NCBI GenBank assembly: GCA_001464665.1
Contig: LNDP01000023.1
Location: 346,157-410,156, forward strand
From: Acidobacteria bacterium Ga0074141
GTDB lineage: Bacteria; Acidobacteriota; Blastocatellia; Pyrinomonadales; Pyrinomonadaceae
Direction: 5' to 3'
DNA length: 64,000 nt
The notes beneath the pieces are model-generated. The model was given only the letters and a program-made list of their open reading frames with translations. It was not told the DNA's origin and did not search any database. Below, piece after piece: positions 52,445 through 61,448 of this stretch. Each line of letters opens with the position of its first letter. The stretch's first letter is position 1. Both the position numbers and the translations under genes were made by a program.

Positions 52445-53242
52445 TTAGTTCTGGGGTAATCGGTCGGCCAACATTGCCTTCAGTTCCTTGAGTTCACTTT
52501 GCAGGTCGGCAATGCATGGTTCACCGCGGTCGGGAGCCGTCTCTTTGTCGCGTTGAATAAAGAAGGTCGCGAGCGTTGCCGTCATATACCCGAAAACGGC
52601 GAAACCATATACCGCCAACAGAAGACAGAGCATTCGTCCCTCGGCAGTTTTCGGAAAATAGTCTGAGCCGATCGACGTTATCATCATGGCCGTCCACCAC
52701 AATGCATCCGCGTAACTCACGAAGCCGCCCTCAATACCTTCCTCGAAATTATACATTCCGGCGGCTCCGCCTACTATAACGAAAAGCGTCAACATCAGCA
52801 CATAACCCAAGCCCCGACGGCTGAAAGCCGAGCCGAGCGAACGCATGCCCCGGTTTAGCGACGTCAACAGCCGCACCAACCGCAGGCCGCGCGCCGCACG
52901 TGCAGCTCGGAGTAGCCGGAACGCCTGAAACGCCCGAAAGATACGCAGTGCCGGAAGTGCGAGAGCGAGCAGCGTCAGCCAATGCCGCTTTATATACTCA
53001 AACTTTTCCGGTGCCAGCACCAGCTTGATGCCGTAGTCAATACCGAAGATTATCCAGATCACATTCCCGAGCGTTTCGAGAAACGGGCTGATGCCCCGCG
53101 TCATCTCAAGCACGAGCAGGACCAGCCAAATGATGCTCAGCACCAGCATCGGTATTTCAAGCCATTCGTCCAGTTGATCAACTATCGCCCACCGCTCCGC
53201 CTTGATCTCCTTCTTTACAACTTCCTTTTCAATTTGTTCCAT
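52445..53242 (-). CDS. Ion transporter, voltage-gated potassium-channel-like, with variant filter
   Basis: The 265-residue membrane protein has the six-helix plan of the voltage-gated channel superfamily: S1-S3 hydrophobic helices, an arginine-rich S4-like stretch (LRIFRAFQAFRLLRAARAARG), S5, a pore loop and S6 (LLLAVYGFAVFGYMTATLATFF). The filter reads TSIGSDYFP in place of the usual TVGYGD, so ion choice may differ. The N-terminus and C-terminus are charged and cytoplasmic, the latter with coiled-coil character. The M20 peptidase gene follows after one base. Confidence 0.85.
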   Translation of the reverse strand: MEQIEKEVVKKEIKAERWAIVDQLDEWLEIPMLVLSIIWLVLLVLEMTRGISPFLETLGNVIWIIFGIDYGIKLVLAPEKFEYIKRHWLTLLALALPALRIFRAFQAFRLLRAARAARGLRLVRLLTSLNRGMRSLGSAFSRRGLGYVLMLTLFVIVGGAAGMYNFEEGIEGGFVSYADALWWTAMMITSIGSDYFPKTAEGRMLCLLLAVYGFAVFGYMTATLATFFIQRDKETAPDRGEPCIADLQSELKELKAMLADRLPQN

Positions 53243-53360
53243 CCGACAACCTCCGGGTCTTTTCCTGACTTCCGGAAATTATCGCACAGCGAAATGCTTG
53301 GCCTTCCCACTAAATTCTTTGCGGGCAGCGAAATAGAATGCTTCAATAACAGAAACCGGA

Positions 53361-54647
53361 ATGGCATCGACATCAAATCCAGGATCACCCGGCTCGCTTC
53401 GTCGCGACATAACGCTCATTGACGCGGTCGGCATCGGGCTCGGCGCGATCATCGGTGCGGGCATATTTGTGGTCACAGGTGTCGCCGCCGGAGTTGCCGG
53501 GCCCGCGTTCATCATTGGTCTAGGTATCGCCGGCATCGCGGCTACCTGCAACGCACTGAGCTCTGCCGAACTCGCCGCGACCTACCCGCAATCCGGCGGT
53601 ACATATGAATACGGCTATCGGCTCTTGAATCCCTGGTTTGGCTTCGCCGCCGGGTGGATGTTCCTCGCCAGTAAGCTTGCGGCGGGCGGGACGGTCGCAC
53701 TCGGTTTCGGTGCCTATTTTTCTCAGCTTGTGCCGTCAATTCCTGCACAATATGCCGCTGTCGGTGCGGCAATTCTTCTGACCACCGCCAACCTTTTCGG
53801 CATAAAGAAAGCCGGAAGGTTCAACACCTTCATCGTTGCAATAACGCTCCTAACTTTGATCTGTTTTGTACTAGCGGGGATTTCGTCATTTGACCTCAGC
53901 AACCTTACGCCATTTGCCCCGACGGGCTATTTCGGTATCGCCGAATCGGCGGCGCTTCTCTTCTTTGCTTACACCGGCTACGCCCGGATCGCAACGCTCG
54001 GCGAAGAGGTCCACGACCCGAAACGGACGATACCGCGTGCCGTGATCATCACGCTCGTCGTATCGGTGGTGCTCTATATGTCGGTGGCTCTGGTTGCGGT
54101 CGGTTCGGTAGGTTCGACGGCACTCGCACAAAACAGTTCGCCGCTGCAGGAAGCTGCGAAGGGCTTCCCGCTTCCCGGAGTTTTCTGGATCGTAGGAATC
54201 GGCGCCGCGACGGCAATGTTCGGCGTGCTGCTGAGCCAGATCGTCGGCATCTCGCGGATGATGTTCGCGATGGCACGCCGCCGCGACCTGCCCGCTTTTC
54301 TGGAACATGTCACAGAAAAGCACGCAGTTCCGAGCTACGGCATCATCCTGACCGGCATGGTCATCATCTTCCTCGCCATCTTCGGCACGCTCCAATTCGT
54401 CGTCTCCGCCGCGGCTTTCACCATACTCATCTACTACGGCATCGCCAACATCTGCGCACTGAAGCTTGCGAAGGAAAACAAACTCTATCCGAAATGGGTC
54501 GCAATCCTCGGCCTGACGTTCTGCATCGCACTGGCTATTTCGCTTCCGCCTGTGACGATAGTTGCGGGCTTGATCGTTTTGGTAGTTGGATTTATCGCGA
54601 GAGGGATTTTCAGGCGAATCTCAGTTAGTCCACTACCCGAGAACTAA
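53361..54647 (+). CDS. APC-superfamily amino acid permease
   Basis: The 428-residue membrane protein has about twelve helices. The APC signature appears in the first two (DAVGIGLGAIIGAGIFVVTG, SSAELAATYPQSGGTYEYGY), and FFAYTGYARIATLGEEVHDPKRTIP in helix 6 and the loop after it is typical of the cationic/neutral amino acid group (CAT/YfnA-like). The substrate is unknown; the nearby lysine genes invite thought of lysine, but this is not evidence. Its last four bases overlap lysC, which is read towards it. Confidence 0.88.
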   Translation: MASTSNPGSPGSLRRDITLIDAVGIGLGAIIGAGIFVVTGVAAGVAGPAFIIGLGIAGIAATCNALSSAELAATYPQSGGTYEYGYRLLNPWFGFAAGWMFLASKLAAGGTVALGFGAYFSQLVPSIPAQYAAVGAAILLTTANLFGIKKAGRFNTFIVAITLLTLICFVLAGISSFDLSNLTPFAPTGYFGIAESAALLFFAYTGYARIATLGEEVHDPKRTIPRAVIITLVVSVVLYMSVALVAVGSVGSTALAQNSSPLQEAAKGFPLPGVFWIVGIGAATAMFGVLLSQIVGISRMMFAMARRRDLPAFLEHVTEKHAVPSYGIILTGMVIIFLAIFGTLQFVVSAAAFTILIYYGIANICALKLAKENKLYPKWVAILGLTFCIALAISLPPVTIVAGLIVLVVGFIARGIFRRISVSPLPEN

Positions 54648-56014
54648 AAGAACTCGCTGTGGAGCCTCTTGATAACAACGCCCGCATCATCCTCTCGGAC
54701 GACAAAGGTTAGATTCACGGCTGAAGCGCCATGCGAGACGAGTTCGACGTGGACGTCTTCGATCGTCGAAAAGATCTTTGATGCAAGGCCGGTCGAGGCA
54801 CGCAGGCCTTCGCCGACGACGCAGATCACGGCGTAGTTCGGCTCGACCTCGACGTCGCCAAGCCGCGAGAGTTCCTCTACGATCTTGTCGAGCGATGCGG
54901 TCGAATCAAGTGTCAGAGCGATGGAAACTTCTGAGGTCGAGATGACGTCGATCACCGTCCGGTAGCGGTCAAAGACCTGAAAGACCGCGCTCATAAAGCC
55001 GTAGCTCCCGAGCATTCGTGCCGAGGTGATACGCAAGATCGTAATGCCCTTTTTGCTTGCGATCGACTTGATCTTGTTTGGCGCTTCTCCCGATTCGGCG
55101 ACGACCATCGTACCGACGGCCTCGGGCTCAAATGTGTTACAAACGCGGACCGGAATGCCGTGATCGACCGCCGGTTTTATGGTTTTTGGATGAAGAACCT
55201 TCGCCCCGAAATAGGCAAGCTCGGCCGCCTCTTCGTATGAAAGCACGGGGATCGTCCTTGCATCGCTGCAGATCCGCGGGTCGCAGGTCATCACGCCCGT
55301 AACGTCCGTCCAGATCTGCAGCTCGCCAGCATCTATCGCAGCCGCAACTATCGCGGCCGAAAAATCCGAGCCTCCGCGGCCAAGCGTTGTCGTCTCGCCG
55401 GCACGGTTTCCGGCGATAAAGCCGCCCATCACCGGCACCTCGCCCGCCGCTGCTGCGGGTGCGATCTCGAGCCGGACAAGCTCCGCCGTTTCGTCCATTA
55501 TCGGCGTCGCCGAGCCGAACTCATCGTCCGTCACGATCAGCCGCCGCGAATCGAAATGCCGCGACCGCACTCCCCGCGACCGTAGCACCTCAGCCAGCAG
55601 CCTCGAAGAAAGCTGCTCGCCATAAGAGACGATCGCGTCTTTCAGCATCGAGAGCGGCAGCGAACGCCGCGACGTGCGAAGCAGCAGGTCCGCGATCTCG
55701 CCGCGAGCAAGGTCGAGCTCGGTCGCAAAAAGATTCGGCCCGCCGGCGGGAATGAAGTGCCCGGCGACCTCGACGTGACGTTCAAAATGCGGTTCAAGCG
55801 ATGCGATCGCCAGGGTAAAATCGCCTTTCTTCGCCGTTTCAAATGCCGCCAGCAGTGCGTCGGTAACCTTCGTCATTGCGGAGACGACCACGACCGGCCG
55901 CCGCTCGATCTGGCTCGAAACCACGTGAACAACGCGCTCGAAAGCCGCGACGTCGCCAACCGACGTCCCGCCAAATTTCATCACGGTAGGTGCTTGCCTT
56001 TCGCTCACGGTCAA
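54644..56014 (-). CDS. lysC: Aspartate kinase LysC
   Basis: Aspartate kinase makes aspartyl phosphate, the first step of the aspartate family. The 456-residue, single-function enzyme opens with VMKFGGTSVGD, then has VVVSAMTKVTD, a long kinase domain with GRGGSDFSAAIVAAAI and the LSYEEAAELAYFGAKVLHP motif, and two C-terminal ACT domains (about 300-456) that usually give feedback control by lysine and/or threonine. I chose the TTG at 56014; GTG at 56008 and ATG at 55981 are alternatives, none with a good ribosome-binding site. It ends with a four-base convergent overlap on the permease gene. Confidence 0.95.
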   Translation of the reverse strand: MTVSERQAPTVMKFGGTSVGDVAAFERVVHVVSSQIERRPVVVVSAMTKVTDALLAAFETAKKGDFTLAIASLEPHFERHVEVAGHFIPAGGPNLFATELDLARGEIADLLLRTSRRSLPLSMLKDAIVSYGEQLSSRLLAEVLRSRGVRSRHFDSRRLIVTDDEFGSATPIMDETAELVRLEIAPAAAAGEVPVMGGFIAGNRAGETTTLGRGGSDFSAAIVAAAIDAGELQIWTDVTGVMTCDPRICSDARTIPVLSYEEAAELAYFGAKVLHPKTIKPAVDHGIPVRVCNTFEPEAVGTMVVAESGEAPNKIKSIASKKGITILRITSARMLGSYGFMSAVFQVFDRYRTVIDVISTSEVSIALTLDSTASLDKIVEELSRLGDVEVEPNYAVICVVGEGLRASTGLASKIFSTIEDVHVELVSHGASAVNLTFVVREDDAGVVIKRLHSEFF

Positions 56015-56068
56015 TGGAGAAGTTCAACCGTTTCTTATGGCATTGTCAAGTTTGGCTGATGGCGGCTT

Positions 56069-57148
56069 TCAGTCGCCGGCGTGGACGGCTGACTGATCGA
56101 CACGGCCGATGGTCTGGTACCCGAAAAGCCGGACGTCCGGCGAGAGATAGCCTTCCTTTACGGGCTCATCGCGGACGAGGTCGGTGCTCAGGTATTTCTT
56201 GTTGTCGTCGCACAGAACCGTTGCGACTATCGCATCGCCGCCGAGCCGATCCAGAGCGATAAGAGCTCCAAGGAAATTCGCTCCCGACGAAATGCCGACG
56301 GCAAGCCCGAGGTCCTTTGCCAGCTTCTGCGCCATCAGGATCGAGTCGCCGTCCGAAACGCTGATGACCTCATCGAGCTTCGCGAGGTCGCAGATCGCCG
56401 GGATGAATTCGTCCGAGATGCCCTGTATTCGATGGCTGCCGACCTTGTGGCCGGTCGAGAGCGTCGGCGACTCGGCCGGTTCAAGCGGGTAAAGCTTTAT
56501 CCCGGGGTCGCGTTCCCTGAAATACGCTGCGCATCCCATTATCGTCCCGCCTGTCCCGACCCCTGCGACGAAAGCATCCGGCTCAAAGCCGACCCTTCCT
56601 AGCTGGTCCCAGATCTCGGGCGCCGTGGTTTCGTAATGTGCTTCGGGGTTTGCGAGGTTAGAGAACTGATGCGGCAGAAAGACGCGTCCGTGCTCATATT
56701 TGAGCGCATCGGCCATCTCGATGCTGCCGAGAAATCCGCCGTCTTCATGCGAGACGAGCGTGACCTCCGCTCCATAGCTCTTCATCAGCGAGATACGCTC
56801 CTGGCTCATCCACTCGGGCATAAAAACGTGGACCGGATTGCCAAAGGCATGCCCGATCGCGGCAAAAGCGATACCCGTATTGCCGCTGGTCGCCTCCGCG
56901 ATCACATCGCCGCGGCGGATCGCTCCGTCGCGATAGGCGCACTTCAGGATGTGGAACGCCATCCGGTCCTTGATGCTCCCCGAAAGGTTCAGGTGCTCTG
57001 CTTTAGCGAAAACGGTCCGGCGTTTGCCCTTGTAGTGGCAATGGATGGCAAGCAGCGGCGTATTGCCGATCAGGTTCTCAACGTAGTTAGAGCTTGCCGG
57101 GAGTGCGGCAAAGTGGCTTTGGAAATCGCTTAGGCTGTTGGTGTTCAT
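56069..57148 (-). CDS. Cysteine-synthase family PLP enzyme with C-terminal extension
   Basis: The 359-residue fold-type II enzyme shows the CysK-like sequence: [10 protein letters not shown], the PLP lysine in [11 protein letters not shown] (about residue 50), [12 protein letters not shown] (phosphate loop), [12 protein letters not shown] and [12 protein letters not shown]. After the usual end ([11 protein letters not shown]) about 35 more residues follow, [22 protein letters not shown]. It might make cysteine, or cystathionine as a CBS-like member, or act on another O-acylserine. The ATG at 57148 is the likely start. It lies 69 bases after the SDR gene on the same strand. Confidence 0.87.
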   Translation of the reverse strand: MNTNSLSDFQSHFAALPASSNYVENLIGNTPLLAIHCHYKGKRRTVFAKAEHLNLSGSIKDRMAFHILKCAYRDGAIRRGDVIAEATSGNTGIAFAAIGHAFGNPVHVFMPEWMSQERISLMKSYGAEVTLVSHEDGGFLGSIEMADALKYEHGRVFLPHQFSNLANPEAHYETTAPEIWDQLGRVGFEPDAFVAGVGTGGTIMGCAAYFRERDPGIKLYPLEPAESPTLSTGHKVGSHRIQGISDEFIPAICDLAKLDEVISVSDGDSILMAQKLAKDLGLAVGISSGANFLGALIALDRLGGDAIVATVLCDDNKKYLSTDLVRDEPVKEGYLSPDVRLFGYQTIGRVDQSAVHAGD

Positions 57149-57217
57149 GGTAAGGCCGTCCGTTAATCGGTTACCACAAAACCGGCCGCGAAAATGTGCC
57201 AACCGTCACAAACGGGC

Positions 57218-57991
57218 TCATCCGCAGAGCACGGCACCGCCGTTCACATTCATTATTTCGCCCGTGATGTGCTGAGCCCAAGGCGAGAGCAAAAAGCATA
57301 TCGCGAGCGCGACATCATCCGTGGTCGCAATGCGTTTTAGCGGAATTGATTCGATGACAGACCGTTCATAGTCCTTATCTTCAAACGCGGGCCGGACCAT
57401 CGCCGTTTCTATCCAACCCGGTGCGACGCAGTTGACGCGGATCTTCGGGCAAAGCTCCGTGGCCAGGGCCTTCGTGAACGAGATCTGTCCGCCCTTTGAG
57501 GCGGCATAGTTCGAGAAATTTGCCTCGCCGCGTTGGCCGGCGGTCGAAGAGACAAGCACGATCGCTCCCGACTCGCGTTTCTTCATCGCCGGCACGCAAG
57601 CCTTTGACATTGCCCACGCCGACTTGAGATTCGTATTGAGCACGCGGTTCCACGTCTCTTCGGACATCTCCTCGATCGGTGCTCCTTCCCAGATACCGGC
57701 GTTGAGCACTAGCAGGTCGATGCCGCCGAACTCTTCGACCGCCTTTTCGGCAACCTTGCGGGCGGCCGCGAACTCCGAGACGTCGCCGGCGATGGCGATC
57801 GCCTTTACCCCAAGCGAGGTGCAGCGATTGACGGTCTCATCCGCCTCGGCGTGGTTCTGCAGATAATTGACGACAACATTCGCCCCGCCCTCGGCAAGCC
57901 GTTCCGCCGTCGCCCGCCCGACGCCCCGCGATGCCCCCGTAACGATCGCCGTCTTCCCGGCGAAGAGGTTATTAGGAAGTTCGATGCTCAT
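57218..57991 (-). CDS. Short-chain dehydrogenase/reductase, FabG-like
   Basis: The 257-residue SDR has the Rossmann motif TGASRGVGRATAERL, NAGIW, and the catalytic Ser-Tyr-Lys set in VSSTAGQRGEANFSNYAASKGG. It ends with PWAQHITGEIMNVNGGAVLCG, like 3-oxoacyl-ACP reductase FabG. The nearby ligase could supply an acyl-CoA substrate. The ATG at 57991 begins MSIELPNN; a longer frame runs upstream through a repeat and is not credible. It is divergent from the ligase gene across a 111-base gap. Confidence 0.88.
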   Translation of the reverse strand: MSIELPNNLFAGKTAIVTGASRGVGRATAERLAEGGANVVVNYLQNHAEADETVNRCTSLGVKAIAIAGDVSEFAAARKVAEKAVEEFGGIDLLVLNAGIWEGAPIEEMSEETWNRVLNTNLKSAWAMSKACVPAMKKRESGAIVLVSSTAGQRGEANFSNYAASKGGQISFTKALATELCPKIRVNCVAPGWIETAMVRPAFEDKDYERSVIESIPLKRIATTDDVALAICFLLSPWAQHITGEIMNVNGGAVLCG

Positions 57992-58003
57992 GTTCAAGAT
58001 TTT

Positions 58004-58090
58004 CAACGCAAAGCCGCAAAGGTGCAAAGCCGCAAAGAAATTTTTGTTGGCGAGCCATAGCGTCTTAGCGGCTTGGCGACTTTGCGTTAA
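58004..58090 (+). repeat. Family C inverted repeat in a divergent promoter region
   Basis: The left arm AACGCAAAGCCGCAAAG has a direct partial copy (TGCAAAGCCGCAAAG); the right arm GCGGCTTGGCGACTTTGCGTTAA is its degenerate complement. The unit is like that at 13729-13801. It fills most of the 111 bases between the SDR start (57991) and the ligase start (58103), where both promoters should be. Confidence 0.85.
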
Positions 58091-58102
58091 AATCACTCCA
58101 AC

Positions 58103-60391
58103 ATGCAGGACACGAATCTTCTTGACGATCAGCCAATTGCCTGGCGGCCGACGCCCGACGTCATCGAACGCGCACAGCTAACGAAATTTATGCGACAAGT
58201 CGGCGTTTCGACCTGGGACGAGCTTTACGAATTCTCGATCCGGGATGTCGAAAAATTCACCGAAGAGGTCCTGAAATTCCTCGACATCAAATTCGACCCG
58301 CCGTACGAGAGGCTGATGGATATCTCTGACGGCGTCGAGTTTCCGACGTGGTTCAGGTCAGAACCCCCTGCGTCAGCGGGGGGTCAGAAAGGTGGCCCCG
58401 ATTCAACGAACTGGCCGCCCGCTCACGCAGGCGGTTCCGACAGTGCCGGACTCAACATCACCACCATGTGTCTCGACCGATGGCAGACGGATGAGATGAG
58501 GGACCAGCCAGCGGTGATCTGGGAGGGGGAAAACGGAAAATCAGAAACGCTAACGTACGAAGAGTTATTTCAATTCGTAGAGTGTTGCGTATCTGGTCTA
58601 CGAGTCAATGGCTTTAATAAAGGTGATGCAATCGGTATTCATATGCCGATGATTCCAGCCACTCTAGTGGCATTACTTGCTATAAACCGAATCGGAGCTA
58701 TCGCTGTGCCAGTTTTCTCTGGCTACGGTGTTTCGGCAATTTCGGCTCGCCTCAACGCAGTCAATGCGAACGGCCTGTTTACATGCGAGAGTTTTTCGAG
58801 ACGTAGTAAGTCAGTGGACGCTCTCTCGACTGCCAAAAAGGCGGTATCAGACGTACCGACAATTCAAAAGGTCATCGTCGTCGAAAACTACCGGCGTATT
58901 GAATTCGATTCGCCGTTATATCAGAACTTTTGGCACGACTTAATGAACTTGGGTTTCGGAGAGATTACCCCGGAACCCACCTCCGCCGAAGACCCGCTCA
59001 TTATCCTCTACACCTCCGGCACGACGGGCAAGCCAAAGGGCATCGCTCATACGCATGCGAGCTTTCCGATCAAGGCGGCGCAGGATATGGCGTTTGGGAC
59101 GGATGTCGGTAAAGGCACCCGCATCAGTTGGTACACCGACATCGGCTGGATGATGGGCCCGTGGCTGATCTACGGCGCGCTCATCAACGGTGCGACGATC
59201 TGCATCTACGACGGCGCCCCCGATTACCCAACGCCCGATCGCATGTGGGAATTCTGCGCCAAACACAAGGTCGAGGTGCTTGGCATTTCCCCAACGCTGA
59301 TAAGATCGTTAGCAGCGAGCGAAGATAGCTCCCCTCCTTACGAAGGAGGGGTGGCAGCCGCTTCGGCTGACGGGGTGGTTCTCCCTTTTGACGCAGAGAA
59401 CCACCCCCCGGCTGAAGCCGTACCCCTCCTTCGTAAGGAGGAGGGGAGCCGGAAAGCTCCGCATGAAAGGCACGATCTTTCCTCGCTTCGCATCTTTGCC
59501 TCGACCGGCGAGCCTTGGAATCCGGCGCCTTGGTGGTGGCTGTTTGAAAAGGTCGGTAATAGCAAACTTCCGATCATCAATTACTCCGGCGGGACGGAGA
59601 TCGCCGGCGGCATCTTGATGGGCAATCCGCTACTGCCGATCAAGCCTTGTTCCTTCCCGGCTCCCTGCCCGGGAATGGATGTTGATATTTTGGATGACGA
59701 CGGCAATCCGGTCGGCCCCGGCAAGGTCGGCGAGCTCGTTATCAAACAGTCGTGGATCGGCATGGCTCGCGGATTTTGGCAGGAAAAGGAACGCTATCTC
59801 GACACCTATTGGCGGCGGTTCAAAGACATCTGGGTCCACGGCGATTTCGCGATGCGCGACAAAGACGGCCACTGGTTCATCCTCGGCCGCAGCGACGACA
59901 CGCTAAAGGTCGCCGGCAAACGCGTCGGCCCCGCCGAGGTCGAAAGCCTGCTCGTCGCCCATCCGCTTGTCACCGAAGCCGCCGTAATCGGCGTCCCCGA
60001 CGAAGTAAAAGGCACCGCAATGGTCGCTTTTGTAGTGATAGGTGGCGAGGGACAGAGCGCAAGTGACAAGGGACCAGTGACGAGTGACGAGGATGGAGCG
60101 ACGGAAGAGAACCTCACATCTAACAACGAAAACGAGTCCGAACTCAAAGGCTCGTCACTCCTCACTCCTCACTCATCACTAGAAGCGGAGCTTCGCGCCC
60201 TCGTCGCCAAAGACATGGGCAAGCCGCTGGCACCATCGAAGATCCATTTCGTCTCGGCTTTGCCGAAAACCCGTAACGCAAAGGTGATGCGCCGCGTTAT
60301 CCGCTCCGCCTATCTCGGCGAAGACCCGGGCGACCTATCGGCACTTGAAAATCCGCAAGCGGTTGAGGAGATCAGAGGAATAACTTCGTAA
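58103..60391 (+). CDS. AMP-forming acyl-CoA (acetyl-CoA-like) synthetase with three repeat-encoded insertions
   Basis: The 762-residue ANL-family enzyme activates a short-chain or other acid to acyl-CoA by way of acyl-AMP. It shows the ATP loop [36 protein letters not shown], the hinge region [20 protein letters not shown] and the C-terminal [11 protein letters not shown] with the catalytic Lys. It is about 90-110 residues longer than acetyl-CoA-synthetase-like enzymes of its type. The excess is in three blocks coded by repeats: near residue 85 (58351-58448), near 410-450 (59328-59449) and near 655-695 (60060-60182). Codons about 145-290 are distinctly AT-richer than the rest, suggesting a mosaic origin. 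Confidence 0.88.
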   Translation: MQDTNLLDDQPIAWRPTPDVIERAQLTKFMRQVGVSTWDELYEFSIRDVEKFTEEVLKFLDIKFDPPYERLMDISDGVEFPTWFRSEPPASAGGQKGGPDSTNWPPAHAGGSDSAGLNITTMCLDRWQTDEMRDQPAVIWEGENGKSETLTYEELFQFVECCVSGLRVNGFNKGDAIGIHMPMIPATLVALLAINRIGAIAVPVFSGYGVSAISARLNAVNANGLFTCESFSRRSKSVDALSTAKKAVSDVPTIQKVIVVENYRRIEFDSPLYQNFWHDLMNLGFGEITPEPTSAEDPLIILYTSGTTGKPKGIAHTHASFPIKAAQDMAFGTDVGKGTRISWYTDIGWMMGPWLIYGALINGATICIYDGAPDYPTPDRMWEFCAKHKVEVLGISPTLIRSLAASEDSSPPYEGGVAAASADGVVLPFDAENHPPAEAVPLLRKEEGSRKAPHERHDLSSLRIFASTGEPWNPAPWWWLFEKVGNSKLPIINYSGGTEIAGGILMGNPLLPIKPCSFPAPCPGMDVDILDDDGNPVGPGKVGELVIKQSWIGMARGFWQEKERYLDTYWRRFKDIWVHGDFAMRDKDGHWFILGRSDDTLKVAGKRVGPAEVESLLVAHPLVTEAAVIGVPDEVKGTAMVAFVVIGGEGQSASDKGPVTSDEDGATEENLTSNNENESELKGSSLLTPHSSLEAELRALVAKDMGKPLAPSKIHFVSALPKTRNAKVMRRVIRSAYLGEDPGDLSALENPQAVEEIRGITS
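58351..58448 (+). repeat. Family B inverted pair inside the ligase gene
   Basis: A forward unit (GGTCAGAACCCCCTGCG, then TCAGCGGGGGG) is followed about 25 bases on by a reverse unit (GAACTGGCCGCCCGCTCACG, then CAGGCGGTTCC), the latter almost the same as the reverse complement of 22982-23017. The frame is open through both, giving SEPPASAGG and PPAHAGGSD in the protein. Confidence 0.85.
59328..59449 (+). repeat. Family A inverted pair inside the ligase gene
   Basis: The forward copy (59328-59383) agrees closely with the lysA copy. The reverse copy (59396-59449) reads GAGAACCACCCC and ends CTTCGTAAGGAGGAGGGGAG. Both are translated in frame ([35 protein letters not shown]). They interrupt the protein between LIRSLAAS and the conserved [18 protein letters not shown]. 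Confidence 0.9.
60060..60182 (+). repeat. AGTGACN/CACTCCT array inside the ligase gene
   Basis: The left half has repeats of AGTGACNA/GTGACGAG; the right half has CACTCCTCACTCCTCACTCATCACT. The halves are roughly complementary. They code for a low-complexity Ser/Glu/Asn-rich loop (about 45 residues) between the VAFVVIGGE strand and the [14 protein letters not shown] helix of the C-terminal domain. Confidence 0.8.
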
Positions 60392-60427
60392 CATCTTCCA
60401 CTTCGGCTTGTGTTAATCTTGCGTTAA

Positions 60428-61390
60428 GTGGCCAAAGCTCGAAATGTTGCATTGCCTGGTGAGGCAGAGGGTTTGCGGACGTGGGTTCGCCAGCTTTTCA
60501 GCGTGCGTTTTGGCGAGGTGCTTTCCTTTCGCGAGGCGGCACTCGACCCCGACCGCACCGAAGGCATCCACGCCATGCGGGTTGCGATCAGGCGTCTTCG
60601 CAGCCTCATCGGCGACTTGAAAGTGGTCGGTGCCGGCCCTCGGTCGGACTCGCTGGTCCGTGAGCTTAAACGGGTCGCCAGCGCGCTCGGCGAGGTCCGC
60701 GACGCCGATGTCGGCGTCAGTTCCCTACTCAAATTCCGTGCAAAGGCCGATGACCCGGAAGTCGCAGAGGGCATAGATGCATTTATCGAACGCCTGCGTT
60801 CGTCCCGCCAAGAGGCCTTTCTCGCCCTCGACCCGTATCTCGCGACCGAGAGAATGGAAAAGCTCGAGGGGCTTTCGGCCCGCTACCTTCGCAAAATGTC
60901 GTCGCCGAAATCGGCGGCAGACGACTTGATCCTCGAAGCCGCCGAAAGCGTGATCCGCAGCCGCATCGATGAATTTTGCGCACTGGGTCCGGCGCTCTAC
61001 AGCCCTTTCCGCGTTCGCCGCCTGCACAAACTCCGTATCGCCGGCAAACACCTTCGCTACGCCGTCGAGATATTTACTGATCAAACAGATGAAGCGTGGT
61101 CCGGCCGCGCGTCCGAGATTGCCAAAATGCAAGGCCACCTCGGCGAACTCCACGATTGCGACGTCTGGATCGATCAGCTCGGATCCGACCTCAAAAAAGG
61201 ATCCGACGCTACGCCCGTGGGTCCCGAAAGACTCGCCGCGGCCTGGCTTCTCTCCAAATTCGCCCGCCGCAGGACCGCCGCCTATCGCTCAGCCCTCCGG
61301 CTTTGGATGAAGTGGGAACAGACCGGCTTTATCAATTCAATGCTATCTACATCAGCCGACCAGTCGCCCGAAACGGATTTTCCCGATTGA
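60428..61390 (+). CDS. CHAD domain protein
   Basis: The 320-residue helical protein matches CHAD domains: HAMRVAIRRLRSLIGDL, then ELKRVASALGEVRDADV (with the conserved Arg/Asp), LHKLRIAGKHLRYAVEIF and LGELHDCDVWIDQL. CHAD domains bind polyphosphate through their many Arg/Lys/His residues and are often linked to polyphosphate granules. There is no CYTH partner here. The start is GTG. It follows the ligase by 36 bases and may share its transcript. Confidence 0.9.
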   Translation: MAKARNVALPGEAEGLRTWVRQLFSVRFGEVLSFREAALDPDRTEGIHAMRVAIRRLRSLIGDLKVVGAGPRSDSLVRELKRVASALGEVRDADVGVSSLLKFRAKADDPEVAEGIDAFIERLRSSRQEAFLALDPYLATERMEKLEGLSARYLRKMSSPKSAADDLILEAAESVIRSRIDEFCALGPALYSPFRVRRLHKLRIAGKHLRYAVEIFTDQTDEAWSGRASEIAKMQGHLGELHDCDVWIDQLGSDLKKGSDATPVGPERLAAAWLLSKFARRRTAAYRSALRLWMKWEQTGFINSMLSTSADQSPETDFPD

Positions 61391-61448
61391 TCAACTTCGG
61401 GAATAGTTGGAGTTTAGGATAATCTTTACGTCAGAGAGAAATAGCGAG

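Noticed and set aside
56015-56068. Lysine riboswitch in front of lysC
   Set aside because: The gap to the next gene upstream is only 54 bases and shows no conserved L-box core.
57992-58096. Upstream extension of the SDR gene through the family C repeat
   Set aside because: The ATG at 57991 gives the normal SDR start; the extension is repeat sequence.
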